Under the pieces are notes generated by a model. The model did not search any database. It was given only the letters and a program-made list of their open reading frames with translations, and was not told the DNA's origin. Shown here piece by piece: positions 1 to 8,806 of a stretch of DNA of 64,000 bases. The stretch lies in assembly GCF_000764325.1 (NCBI RefSeq), contig NZ_JMCG01000002.1, forward strand, positions 992,001-1,056,000, in the 5' to 3' direction. The stretch comes from Vibrio navarrensis (lineage in GTDB: Bacteria > Pseudomonadota > Gammaproteobacteria > Enterobacterales > Vibrionaceae). Made by a program: the position numbers and the translations under genes. Position 1 is the first letter of the stretch. Every line of letters begins with the position of its first letter.

Positions 1-1197
1 CGGCATACCGCCGCCGCGAGTCCGGCTGCGAGAAAAAGAGATGCCCGGCAAAACAAACTGTGCCACATCATCTTGCAAACCTTGTTCATAGTTTTCAATC
101 AAATAACGGACAAACACAGTGCGGTGCCAACGGTTGTCCAACAGCCAGTGACGCTCAACCGCGAGGTTGGACTCCAAACTTTTGGTATCGCGGCTGTCGA
201 CATTTTTCATCGCGTATTGAACTCGGTAGTAGTCGTGCAACACATCCTCCAGCGGGATCTGGTAGCCCGCCGTGATGGTCTGCTCCGGTTTAGAAAGCGA
301 CAAACTGCTGTCGAAACTGTGGCCTTGCTCATTGAGCCACGGTTTTTTCCATTTGAGCGTGCCGCGCAGTTCCACGTCGGTGGCATAACCGATCCCCGTT
401 TCCAACTGATTTTTTTTCTGTGGCGCCAAAGAGACTTTCATCGGCAGATCGCGGCGGTCATCCAGCGCACTGATATCGGGCTCCACCAATACCGAGGAGA
501 ACCAGTCGCTGTTTGAAAGATTTTGGTTAAACTCCCCCACTTTGGCCACCAGATAAGGCTCGCCGCTTTTATACGGCTGCAAGGAGCGCACTTTGGCCTC
601 TTCAATCTGGCTGCCCTCTATTTGCGTTTCACCAAATTGGTAGCGGATGCCGCTGTCGTAGTTCAGACGTACGAAGGCTTGATTGAGATCGGGCGACACT
701 TCCAAACGCGCCGCGGTAAAATCGCCTTTGAAATAGCCTCGTTGCAGAGCGAGATTGCGAATCGAAGATTTGAGCGCGTCGTAATCACCATGATTAAGCG
801 CCGCCCCCACCTTAAGCGGTGAGTTTTCTAAAAGCGCGGCAAAACTTTCATCACTGGCCGCTTCACCGGTGAAACGCACGTCCACCTCAGCCAGTTTCAT
901 CACTTCGCCGGGCGAGATGATCGCGGTCAACTCATCGTTGTCTGGGGAGATTTGATATTCCACCGAAGCGTGGTAGTAACCTAACGCCTTGAGCGCTTCA
1001 TTGATAATGTTATCAAGCCGAGATTGAAAACGCAGGGAAGTGGCGTAATCCTCACTAGGAATGGAGGATAAATGAGCTTCAATATTCTCTTTTAAGGCAC
1101 CGCTAACGCCTTCCAAAGTCAAATCCACCTCGCTGGACGCAAGGGTTTGACTGGCGAAGATCATGCCGATAAAGGCTGGAATAACTTTTCTTATCAT
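1..1197 (-). CDS. tamA: Translocation and assembly module outer-membrane protein TamA (C-terminus beyond window)
   Basis: I translated this leftward frame to the window edge. It is open for 399 codons, while TamA is about 577 residues, so roughly the last third (most of the barrel) lies outside. It begins MIRKVIPAFIG with a signal peptide ending near LASS, followed by POTRA-like repeats and then beta-barrel strands (GIGYATDVELRG, RTRGGG). TamA is the Omp85-family outer-membrane partner of TamB, acting in envelope protein assembly and lipid transport. The divergent neighbour is msrA, as in E. coli, where tamB follows tamA. The start ATG is at 1195-1197. The family call rests on the translation and on synteny. 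Confidence 0.9.
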   Translation of the reverse strand, partial: MIRKVIPAFIGMIFASQTLASSEVDLTLEGVSGALKENIEAHLSSIPSEDYATSLRFQSRLDNIINEALKALGYYHASVEYQISPDNDELTAIISPGEVMKLAEVDVRFTGEAASDESFAALLENSPLKVGAALNHGDYDALKSSIRNLALQRGYFKGDFTAARLEVSPDLNQAFVRLNYDSGIRYQFGETQIEGSQIEEAKVRSLQPYKSGEPYLVAKVGEFNQNLSNSDWFSSVLVEPDISALDDRRDLPMKVSLAPQKKNQLETGIGYATDVELRGTLKWKKPWLNEQGHSFDSSLSLSKPEQTITAGYQIPLEDVLHDYYRVQYAMKNVDSRDTKSLESNLAVERHWLLDNRWHRTVFVRYLIENYEQGLQDDVAQFVLPGISFSRSRTRGGGMP

Positions 1198-1421
1198 GCT
1201 TTAGTACGTACAAAACGAGGGCTTGATATCGTTCAGGCGACGGAGAGCCACAAGCGCTTTCCAAGAGTTCGCAGACCGATGCACGCTGGAGACAATGGCA
1301 GTAAAATAGCTCACCATTTCGTCCGGTCTGTCATGAGAGTGCAAGATAGCATTCGCTCCTAAAAGGAACAACCGATATCCGGATTTAGTCCACTGTTTTC
1401 AGATGAATAAAGGGAAATCAC

Positions 1422-2054
1422 ATGCTTAACAAACAAATCATGGTCAGCCAAGAGAGTGCGCTGCCCGGTCGCACAACACCGCTTAGCGTTGAAACACAGC
1501 ATTTCGTCAACCACAGCGATATCACCGCACCTGTGGTCGGTACCCAACAAGAGATCTTGCTGGGTATGGGCTGCTTCTGGGGCGCTGAACGCCTGTTCTG
1601 GCAATTGGATGGCGTGGTGTCGACTTCGGTCGGTTACAGCGGTGGCTTTACGCCAAACCCAACCTATGAAGAGGTGTGTAGCGGGCAAACGGGCCACACC
1701 GAGGTGGTACGTGTGGTGTTCGATACACAGCAGATTTCGTTGTCACAGTTGCTAGAGAAATTTTGGGAACGCCATGATCCCACTCAGGGAATGCGACAAG
1801 GCAATGATCTTGGCACCCAATACCGCTCGGTGATTTACACCTACAGCGATGAGCAACTGGCCATCGCCACCGCATCGAAAGAAGCGTATCAACGCGCGCT
1901 CAGCGACAGCCAGCGCAGCACAATCACCACCGAGATCGCTCCGGCAGGAGAGTACTACTTCGCTGAAACGTATCATCAACAATATTTAGCGAAAAACCCG
2001 GATGGTTACTGCGGTCTCGGTGGTACTGGGGTCTGCTTCCCACCACAAGCCTGA
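1422..2054 (+). CDS. msrA: Peptide methionine (S)-S-oxide reductase
   Basis: MsrA reduces methionine-S-sulfoxide in oxidised proteins using thioredoxin. The 210-residue product has the catalytic motif GCFWG with Cys51 and the C-terminal resolving cysteines Cys197 and Cys205 ([11 protein letters not shown]). These match the three-cysteine E. coli enzyme almost position for position. An AAGGGA ribosome site lies 7 nt before the ATG. It is divergent from tamA and ends in its own hairpin terminator, so it is probably monocistronic. Length and motifs are complete. Confidence 0.97.
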   Translation: MLNKQIMVSQESALPGRTTPLSVETQHFVNHSDITAPVVGTQQEILLGMGCFWGAERLFWQLDGVVSTSVGYSGGFTPNPTYEEVCSGQTGHTEVVRVVFDTQQISLSQLLEKFWERHDPTQGMRQGNDLGTQYRSVIYTYSDEQLAIATASKEAYQRALSDSQRSTITTEIAPAGEYYFAETYHQQYLAKNPDGYCGLGGTGVCFPPQA

Positions 2055-2061
2055 TTTTATA

Positions 2062-2093
2062 CGCTACCGTCGCCACGCTGCGGTAGCGTTTTT
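2062..2093 (+). terminator. Rho-independent terminator of msrA
   Basis: An 8-bp perfect stem (CGCTACCG / CGGTAGCG) closes an 11-nt loop and is followed by TTTTT, starting 8 nt after the msrA stop codon. Confidence 0.9.
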
Positions 2094-2101
2094 GCCTTAA
2101 C

Positions 2102-2308
2102 TTACGCCACCAAAGAGAGCGCAGCGATTTCCGCGTTCACTTCGCGAAACACCGCCAATTTTTGCGGATTACTCAGATCGGGCAACTGCACCTTGCCTTG
2201 GTCAAAATGAAAATCGCCGATCCCTTGAATGAAAAAGTCCCCTTTAAATTGGGTCTTAACGAATCGAGCCACTTGGCGTGGTCGATAAACAGCAAACTCG
2301 CGCAACAT
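2102..2308 (-). CDS. ytfK: DUF1107 family protein, YtfK-like
   Basis: The 68-residue product (MLREFAVYRPRQVARFVKTQ...) resembles E. coli YtfK in length, in the basic N-terminus with RPRQVARFVK, and in the FDQGK-type centre. YtfK in E. coli binds SpoT and shifts it towards (p)ppGpp synthesis during fatty-acid or phosphate limitation. That role is known for the homologue and only inferred here. The location between msrA and ytfJ matches the E. coli ytfJ-ytfK-msrA-tamA cluster. A GAGG ribosome site precedes the chosen ATG by 8 nt; two ATGs just upstream are out of frame. Confidence 0.75.
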   Translation of the reverse strand: MLREFAVYRPRQVARFVKTQFKGDFFIQGIGDFHFDQGKVQLPDLSNPQKLAVFREVNAEIAALSLVA

Positions 2309-2571
2309 ACATCATCCTCAAATTCCGTTTGAGAAACGGGGGGGAATCCCCTTTATCTGCCTCTTTCGGGCATCTGCCTTCGCGGTGTTTTTTATCACTT
2401 TAGCGTTGGCTAATGGACGCTATCATACAGCAAGCCCATAGTGAGATAAACCAACGCTCGGCAAAGTGTTAAAAAAATGTTACCTGAAGCCAGTAAATTT
2501 TCCCTGCGACGTATTATACTGTGGCCGCTCACGATAAAATGGACAAACTGTCTTGATAAGGAAAAACATTC

Positions 2572-3123
2572 ATGAAACCAAAGACTCTCCTCACTCTTGC
2601 GCTGCTTAGCGCGTCATTCGGCGCAACAGCGCACAACCTTTCACTCGGCAGCGCAGTGCCTGCGGTCAATGTTGATGCGTATGGCGAAATCGTTCTGCAA
2701 GGCAAAGGCACTGCGTTCCAACCTTGGGCATCTCAGCAGATGCTTGGCAAAGTCCGCGTAATCCAAGCCATCGCCGGTCGCAGCAGCTCAAAAGAGATGA
2801 ACGCCCCTCTGATGCAAGCGATCACCGCGGCTCAGTTTCCCGCAGAGCATTACCAAACCACCACCATCATCAATCAAGACGATGCGATATGGGGAACGGG
2901 ATCGTTTGTCAAATCCTCCGCCCAAGACAGCAAAGTAGAGTTCCCTTGGTCTTCTCTGGTGCTGGATGAGAATGGCGTGGTCGCCAAAAATTGGGCGCTA
3001 AAAGAAGAAAGCTCCGCCATCATAGTGCAAGACAAGCAGGGCAAAGTGTTGTTTGTCAAAGAAGGTGCGCTTTCTGACAGCGAAATTGCTCAAGTGATCG
3101 CATTAGTCAAAGCAAATATCTAA
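2572..3123 (+). CDS. ytfJ: YtfJ family periplasmic protein
   Basis: The 183-residue product has a clear signal peptide ending near ATAHN. The rest resembles the thioredoxin-like fold of the YtfJ family but has no CxxC pair, so it is unlikely to be a redox enzyme. The family's function is unknown. It is divergent from the YtfK-like gene and is followed by a strong terminator. A weak -10 candidate (TATACT, 2515-2520) lies upstream, but no good -35 accompanies it. Confidence 0.85.
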   Translation: MKPKTLLTLALLSASFGATAHNLSLGSAVPAVNVDAYGEIVLQGKGTAFQPWASQQMLGKVRVIQAIAGRSSSKEMNAPLMQAITAAQFPAEHYQTTTIINQDDAIWGTGSFVKSSAQDSKVEFPWSSLVLDENGVVAKNWALKEESSAIIVQDKQGKVLFVKEGALSDSEIAQVIALVKANI

Positions 3124-3166
3124 AGCACGATTGGCTCAGCGAGAGCGGCGTCGCAGCCTGTACACA

Positions 3167-3197
3167 AAACCCATACTCTCACGGTATGGGTTTTTTT
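3167..3197 (+). terminator. Rho-independent terminator of ytfJ
   Basis: A 9-bp stem (AACCCATAC / GTATGGGTT) with a 7-nt loop runs into a seven-T tract 44 nt after the ytfJ stop. Confidence 0.92.
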
Positions 3198-3280
3198 CAT
3201 TGAATGAGAAAATTTTAATAAAATCGTTTTATAAAAAGTCTATTTATAGAAAAATGAGTGAACTTTTTTGCGCTACAGCT

Positions 3281-3293
3281 GTTATATTGTAAC
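3281..3293 (+). promoter_or_regulatory. Zur-box-like palindrome at the head of the zinc operon
   Basis: GTTATATTGTAAC matches the core of the gammaproteobacterial Zur operator (GTTATAATATAAC) at 11 of 13 positions and is nearly palindromic. It contains a possible -10 element (TATATT) and lies 24 bp before the preferred start of the first operon gene. Zur represses zinc-uptake genes when zinc is plentiful. The operator call is an inference from the match and the operon content. Confidence 0.6.
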
Positions 3294-3317
3294 ACCTTGT
3301 CACTGGTCGCCGTAAAC

Positions 3318-3623
3318 ATGCCGGGTTGGATACGTCTTCGCCATTTCAGATTCCACTACACTGCCTACTTGGCGGTGGTGTTGACGCTATTTCTCAGCTT
3401 TGCCAGTCTTGCGCATCAGTTGGACTTCAACCCCGAACACCACCTGCAACACCATTGCGAGCAGTTTGCCAGTGCCAGCCACGGCCTTGGCGCAAGCCTG
3501 CCGCAGCACACAGCAGTCACGGCTGCGACACTTTGCCCTGTTTTCATCTGGCAAAGCGAGACCCGTGCAGAGAGCTTTTCGGCTTACCTCGCGCGTTCAC
3601 CGCCTTATTTGACCTATTGTTAA
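3318..3623 (+). CDS. Small exported or membrane-anchored protein heading the zinc operon (DUF2607-like)
   Basis: From ATG 3318 the product has 101 residues. It has a basic N-terminus, one hydrophobic segment (YLAVVLTLFLSFASLA) and then a short region rich in His and Cys (NPEHHLQHHCEQF). The frame is open back to a GTG at 3258, but the Zur-like box would then lie inside the gene, so I prefer 3318. The ribosome site is weak at either start. It lies 41 bp before the His-rich ZrgA-type gene. I recall DUF2607-annotated proteins at this spot in vibrios, but the family assignment is tentative. A metal-related role is an inference from context and residues. Confidence 0.6.
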   Translation: MPGWIRLRHFRFHYTAYLAVVLTLFLSFASLAHQLDFNPEHHLQHHCEQFASASHGLGASLPQHTAVTAATLCPVFIWQSETRAESFSAYLARSPPYLTYC

Positions 3624-3664
3624 GCCAAATATCGACACAATTAAGACAAATAAGGAATTTATCC

Positions 3665-4381
<717 letters not shown>

Positions 4382-4446
4382 GAACCGAGCAGGTAAGTGT
4401 TTACTTACCTGCTTTTTCTGAAAAGCACAGAGCATGGTGAAAATCT

Positions 4447-5151
4447 ATGGTAAATACTCCGTCTGAAGTGGTTTGGCTCAATCAGGCCACGTTTACATGG
4501 AAAGATGCGCAGCAGCCGATCTTACATATTCCGGAGCTGCGTATTTTGCGTGGTGAACACGTTTTTATAAAAGGCCCCAGCGGTTGTGGCAAATCGACGT
4601 TGCTCAGTTTAATGACCGGCATTAACGCGCTGCAATCTGGGCAACTGCGTATTCTCGGTACCGATCTCGGCAGCTTGTCGCCCAGTGCGCGAGACAAGTT
4701 TCGCGCCGATCACATCGGCTACATTTTCCAGCAGTTCAACTTGTTGCCCTACCTCAATGTGGTGGAAAACGTACTGCTGCCTTGTCAGTTTTCCAAGCTG
4801 CGCGCGGGACAAGTGGGCGGTCAGGCACACGAGCGGGCAATACAGCTGTTAACGCGTCTACATCTGCCGCCCGCGCTGCACAACAAACCCGTCAGCGAAT
4901 TGAGTATCGGCCAGCAACAGCGCGTGGCGGCGGCGCGCGCGCTGATCGGCGCGCCAGAGTTAGTCATTGCAGATGAACCCACCTCCGCGCTCGATTACGA
5001 TAACCGCAGCGCCTTTATCGAACTGCTGATGGAGCAAGCCAACTCGGTCAACGCCACCCTGATTTTCGTCAGCCACGATCCGAGTTTGGAAGCGCTGTTT
5101 AACCGCACTATCGACTTACGCGAATTGAACCGAGCAGGAGTTATCGCATGA
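4447..5151 (+). CDS. ABC transporter ATP-binding protein (LolD/MacB type) of the zinc operon
   Basis: The 234-residue nucleotide-binding subunit has Walker A (GPSGCGKST), a Q-loop (FQQFNLLPYLN), a signature sequence (LSIGQQQR), Walker B with DEPTSALD and a switch His (VSHD). It resembles the LolD/MacB branch that pairs with FtsX-type permeases. Its stop overlaps the start of the permease by 4 nt (ATGA), indicating translational coupling. In V. cholerae the homologous genes belong to zrgABCDE; I do not assign the individual letter. The transported substrate (zinc, or a zinc-linked envelope cargo) is inferred from the operon. Confidence 0.85.
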   Translation: MVNTPSEVVWLNQATFTWKDAQQPILHIPELRILRGEHVFIKGPSGCGKSTLLSLMTGINALQSGQLRILGTDLGSLSPSARDKFRADHIGYIFQQFNLLPYLNVVENVLLPCQFSKLRAGQVGGQAHERAIQLLTRLHLPPALHNKPVSELSIGQQQRVAAARALIGAPELVIADEPTSALDYDNRSAFIELLMEQANSVNATLIFVSHDPSLEALFNRTIDLRELNRAGVIA

Positions 5152-6407
5152 GTGCCATCTTCAATCTCGCTTGGAAAAGTTTACGTAACCGCAAAGCCAC
5201 CGCCGCACTGACGGTCATGACGGTCGCCATTTCAGTGCTGCTGCTGATGGGCGTAGAGCGAATTCGCACCCAAGCCAAAGAGAGCTTTGCCAATACCATT
5301 TCCGGCACCGATCTGATAGTCGGAGGCCGCTCTGGCCAAGTGAACTTGCTGCTTTACTCGGTATTTCGTATCGGCAACGCCACCAACAATATCGACTGGA
5401 AAAGCTACCAAGAGTTTGCCAACCATCGCTCGGTTGAATGGGCGATTCCCATCTCACTCGGCGATTCGCACCAAGGTTTTCGGGTAATGGGCACCAACCA
5501 CAGCTACTTTGAACACTATAAGTACGGAAGTAAGCAACCACTGACTTTTTCGCAAGGTAAAGCGTTCAACGGCTTATTTGAAACCGTGCTTGGCTACGAT
5601 GTGGCGAAAACACTCGGCTACCAGCTAGGCAGTGAGATAGTCATCGCGCACGGCATCAGCGATGTCGGCTTCAGTCGCCATGACAATTTACCCTTCAAAG
5701 TGGTCGGCATTTTAGCCCCGACAGGCACACCCGTAGACAAAACCGTGCACGTCTCACTTGAAGCGATTGAAGCGATTCACGTCGGCTGGGAATCTGGCGC
5801 GCGCATGGGCCCAACGCCCGATGCAACGCAACTGGCGCACAGAGACTTCCAACCCAAGCAGATCACCGCGATGCTGATTGGCCTCAAGTCGCGCATCCAA
5901 ACATTCGCCCTGCAAAGGCAGATCAACACCTACCCGCAAGAGCCGCTTAGCGCCATTATGCCGGGGGTCGCTCTGCATGAACTGTGGGGGATGATGTCGG
6001 TTGCCGAGCAAGCGCTGCTGGCGGTGTCTGTGTTTGTGGTCGTCGCGGGTCTTTTGGGCATGCTCAGTAGCCTACTCACCAGCTTACAAGAACGGCGGCG
6101 TGAAATGGCGATCCTCAGGGCGATGGGCGCGCGTCCACGGCATGTGTTTACCCTGCTTATAAGTGAAGCGAGCCTGCTCACTTTTGTCGGGATTGTGACT
6201 GGAGTTGCGGGGGTGTACGCGCTGATCGCCGTGGCTCACCCGCTGATTCAGCAACAGTACGGAATCAATATTGCAATGACGGCCATCTCGGCACATGAGT
6301 GGCTGCTCCTTGCTTGTGTCCAAGGGGCAGGAATCTTCATCGGCTTTATTCCTGCTTTCCGGGCTTACAAACAATCTCTCAGTGATGGAATGACCATAAG
6401 GATTTAA
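5148..6407 (+). CDS. FtsX-family ABC transporter permease of the zinc operon
   Basis: The 419-residue product has an N-terminal TM helix (about 18-38), a large periplasmic domain (about 45-270) and three further TM helices near 285-310, 335-360 and 380-400. This is the standard MacB/FtsX permease layout, with the conserved RRREMAILRAMGARP segment. MacB-type permeases usually act by moving a periplasmic domain rather than importing ions through a channel, so its role in zinc uptake with the His-rich protein is mechanistically unclear. The start overlaps the ATPase stop, and the DUF3299 gene follows 6 bp downstream. Confidence 0.85.
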   Translation: MSAIFNLAWKSLRNRKATAALTVMTVAISVLLLMGVERIRTQAKESFANTISGTDLIVGGRSGQVNLLLYSVFRIGNATNNIDWKSYQEFANHRSVEWAIPISLGDSHQGFRVMGTNHSYFEHYKYGSKQPLTFSQGKAFNGLFETVLGYDVAKTLGYQLGSEIVIAHGISDVGFSRHDNLPFKVVGILAPTGTPVDKTVHVSLEAIEAIHVGWESGARMGPTPDATQLAHRDFQPKQITAMLIGLKSRIQTFALQRQINTYPQEPLSAIMPGVALHELWGMMSVAEQALLAVSVFVVVAGLLGMLSSLLTSLQERRREMAILRAMGARPRHVFTLLISEASLLTFVGIVTGVAGVYALIAVAHPLIQQQYGINIAMTAISAHEWLLLACVQGAGIFIGFIPAFRAYKQSLSDGMTIRI

Positions 6408-6413
6408 TCGTTC

Positions 6414-6911
6414 ATGAAAAGCAAAGTTATCTTGCTATTAAGCTTAATTTTAACGCCTTGGTTTCCCGCCTTGGCAGCCAGCCAGGATGTGATGACGCTG
6501 GACTGGATCGATCTGGTGCCCGAGCAAGAGAGAAAACTCTTCGACAGCGTCGGCATGCCCGCTGCCGACCATTCCGGTAATGCGGTCAGCCAAACCAAAT
6601 TGGGTGGCGTTCGACCAGAGCTCAATGGCAGTAAAGTGAAGATCCCCGGTTTTGTGATTCCGCTGGAAGGGGATGCCAATAAAGTGACCGAGTTTTTGTT
6701 GGTGCCTTACTTTGGCGCGTGCATCCATGTGCCACCACCGCCACCAAACCAAATTATCTACGTTAAGTTCCCCAAAGGTGCGCCAGTCCAAGAGCTGTGG
6801 GATGTGATTTACGTGGTAGGAACGCTGAAAACGGAAACCGTCAGCCACGAGTTGGCCGAAACGGCTTATGTCATCCAAGGGGATGCGATTGAAGCTTACG
6901 ATGACATGTAA
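6414..6911 (+). CDS. DUF3299 periplasmic protein, last gene of the zinc operon
   Basis: The 165-residue product has a signal peptide ending near PALAASQ and the DUF3299 core (KIPGFVIPLEG, LLVPYFGACIHVPPPPPNQ). The Cys-x-His pair followed by a proline run could bind a metal, but I know of no defined activity. It follows the permease by 6 bp and closes the operon. No clear hairpin terminator follows; the next 340 bp hold a small gene on the other strand. Confidence 0.8.
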   Translation: MKSKVILLLSLILTPWFPALAASQDVMTLDWIDLVPEQERKLFDSVGMPAADHSGNAVSQTKLGGVRPELNGSKVKIPGFVIPLEGDANKVTEFLLVPYFGACIHVPPPPPNQIIYVKFPKGAPVQELWDVIYVVGTLKTETVSHELAETAYVIQGDAIEAYDDM

Positions 6912-6951
6912 CCAATTTTAAACATCGACGTAACCTGTCAATCTCACTGGC

Positions 6952-7056
6952 TCAGGCGATATATTTGGCTAAATAGATCAAAGTTGCCAAATAAGCAACC
7001 AATAGCAGCGCGGTTGGCAGATGCTTTTTAAGTTTATTCTCTCCGAAATACTTCAT
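6952..7056 (-). CDS. 34-residue predicted single-TM protein
   Basis: On the minus strand, ATG 7056-7054 opens a 34-codon frame. It has a charged start (MKYFGENKLKKHLP), one hydrophobic helix (TALLLVAYLATLIYLA) and a short KYIA end, then TGA. A purine-rich GAGGGG ribosome site lies 4 nt upstream. The arrangement of a basic N-terminus, one TM helix and a good ribosome site is what real bacterial micro-membrane proteins look like, and random 34-codon frames rarely show it. It faces the end of the zinc operon convergently. I do not recognise a family, and the function is unknown. Confidence 0.55.
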   Translation of the reverse strand: MKYFGENKLKKHLPTALLLVAYLATLIYLAKYIA

Positions 7057-7252
7057 AAGCCCCTCACAAAAGACAATAACAATTTTAACAACTTATTATC
7101 ATTTGTGACAGCGCATTTTTATCGAGATCACGATTTTCGCCGCTCTAAGCGCAAATTGATCGCCAAGAGTGTGATTGCTCATTATTGCACTGGTTTGGCG
7201 ATAAGGGGTACATTGAGCCTAGCATTCACCCTGCAATGGAAAGGAAGGTACG

Positions 7253-8155
7253 ATGGCGGATAGCCGAACGCCGGTCGTAATTGACCAAGAAGCCGATCCC
7301 AAGCCGCACAGCAGCCAAGAGAAGAAAAGTGGTTACATTCGTGACAGCGCCAGCCGCATAACGACGATCGCGCAAACCTATGGCTTAGACGCGCTGCTGC
7401 AAAAAGATCCGCCGCAAAAAACCACCATCGAACGGGCTTTGTTGCGTGAGGAGAAGCGCAAAGAGCAGCGCCAGCGTAACCTTGAACAGATCTTGAAACT
7501 GGCCCATCTCTCTTGCAAAGATGAAACCGCAGGCGATCCGGATCAAGATTGGCTGTACCGCTTTTTCGATATGGCGCAAGAGATCCACAACTCAGCGATG
7601 CAGAAACTGTGGGCACAAGTGCTGAAACGAGAAGTGACCAACCCAGGTTCCACCTCGATGAAAGCCTTGAAGGTACTGCATGACATGACACCAAAAGAGG
7701 CGCACATCCTGCAACGCGCCTCATCTCTCGCTTGCAGTTTTGGCGCAGACAACAGCCGTAAGCTGCTGATTGGCTATCGTTTTCAAGGCGGCATTTTTAG
7801 TTTTGGTAAACGCGACACCACCACCAACATCAACATGGGCAGCTTCCAGTTGTCGTTTTCTAGCTTGTTGGTGCTGATTGAATTGGGCCTGCTGCATGGC
7901 ACTGAGTTGGAATCGGGTGAAATCGAAATCGAAACGCCGCTGATTTTAAGTTATCAAGGGCGCAACTTGCAGCTGAATGTACTGAGTAAAGGCGTGCGCC
8001 TGCTCTATTACCGCTTTACACCAACCGGCAATGAACTGTGTAAACTGCTCGGCAACAAACCCAACAGCCAGTATTACGATCAAATGCTGGCGATGCTTAA
8101 TCAAAAGTTTACCGTACAGAGTGAGGTGCAAAGCGGCATTCACCATACGGTATGA
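7253..8155 (+). CDS. TIGR03899 family protein of unknown function
   Basis: The 300-residue product has no signal peptide or TM segment. Its first third is charged and probably coiled (EREEKRKEQRQRNLEQIL-like stretch near residues 60-85), followed by a predicted globular domain with DWLYRFFDMAQEI and KLWAQVLKREVTNPG and a C-terminal beta-rich part. The WLYRFFDMAQEIHN...LWAQVLKREV pattern is shared with DUF2806-like proteins. I recall this as the TIGR03899 clade, common in Vibrio and Shewanella, with no known function. An AAGGAAGG ribosome site precedes the ATG. It is convergent with cysC. Confidence 0.7.
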   Translation: MADSRTPVVIDQEADPKPHSSQEKKSGYIRDSASRITTIAQTYGLDALLQKDPPQKTTIERALLREEKRKEQRQRNLEQILKLAHLSCKDETAGDPDQDWLYRFFDMAQEIHNSAMQKLWAQVLKREVTNPGSTSMKALKVLHDMTPKEAHILQRASSLACSFGADNSRKLLIGYRFQGGIFSFGKRDTTTNINMGSFQLSFSSLLVLIELGLLHGTELESGEIEIETPLILSYQGRNLQLNVLSKGVRLLYYRFTPTGNELCKLLGNKPNSQYYDQMLAMLNQKFTVQSEVQSGIHHTV

Positions 8156-8161
8156 TGCCGC
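8133..8161. other. Hairpin across the stop codon between convergent genes
   Basis: GCGGCAT and ATGCCGC can pair around an inner CATA/TATG helix, spanning the stop of the TIGR03899 gene, 11 bp before the cysC stop on the other strand. Neither side has a T-tract, so efficient intrinsic termination is doubtful. Confidence 0.35.
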
Positions 8162-8171
8162 TCACTGGTAG

Positions 8172-8795
8172 TTAGGATGAGCGAATGATCCCGCGAGCCA
8201 CCAGCGTTGCAATGCATTGATCCACCAGCGCCTCAATGAGTTTCTCTCCGGCAGGCAGATCGATCTCTGCATTGAGTGGCGCTTCATAAGCAGAATCGAT
8301 GCCAGTAAAGTTGGTAATCTCCCCGGCGCGAGCTTTCTTATATAAACCTTTCGGATCACGCTGCTCACACACTTGCAATGAGGTGTTGACGAACACTTCA
8401 ATAAACTCGCCGTCGGGCAACAGATCCCGCACTAACTGGCGCTCAGCTCGATGCGGTGAGATGAATGCGGTAAGGACAATCAGGCCGGCATCGGCCATCA
8501 ACTTGGCCAACTCACCAATGCGGCGAATGTTTTCGCGGCGATCCTGCTGAGAAAAGCCAAGATCGCTACACAAACCGTGCCGCACATTATCACCATCTAA
8601 TAAGTAGGTGTGATAGCCCTGCTCTGCCAAGCGTGTTTCCAGCGCCCCCGCAATGGTCGATTTGCCCGCACCCGACAAGCCAGTAAACCAAAGCACAGCT
8701 GGCTTTTGCTGTTTGAGCCCGGCACGATACGATTTATCAATCATATGCTGATGCCAGACAATATTTTCATCGTTGTTCGCGCTCACGCTGCTCAT
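8172..8795 (-). CDS. cysC: Adenylylsulfate (APS) kinase
   Basis: CysC phosphorylates adenosine 5'-phosphosulfate to PAPS in assimilatory sulfate reduction. The 207-residue protein has the P-loop GLSGAGKST (residues 39-47), the DGDNVRHGL substrate motif, FISPHRAER and the [12 protein letters not shown] lid. It is the last gene of the leftward cobA-cysD-cysN-SLC13-cysC cluster, 11 bp after the transporter gene. Length is normal for the single-domain enzyme. Confidence 0.97.
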   Translation of the reverse strand: MSSVSANNDENIVWHQHMIDKSYRAGLKQQKPAVLWFTGLSGAGKSTIAGALETRLAEQGYHTYLLDGDNVRHGLCSDLGFSQQDRRENIRRIGELAKLMADAGLIVLTAFISPHRAERQLVRDLLPDGEFIEVFVNTSLQVCEQRDPKGLYKKARAGEITNFTGIDSAYEAPLNAEIDLPAGEKLIEALVDQCIATLVARGIIRSS

Positions 8796-8806
8796 AACAA
8801 ATCCTT

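Noticed and set aside
3326-3664. Extended N-terminus for ZrgA from 3326
   Set aside because: It overlaps the upstream gene in another frame, and a signal peptide and ribosome site start at 3665.
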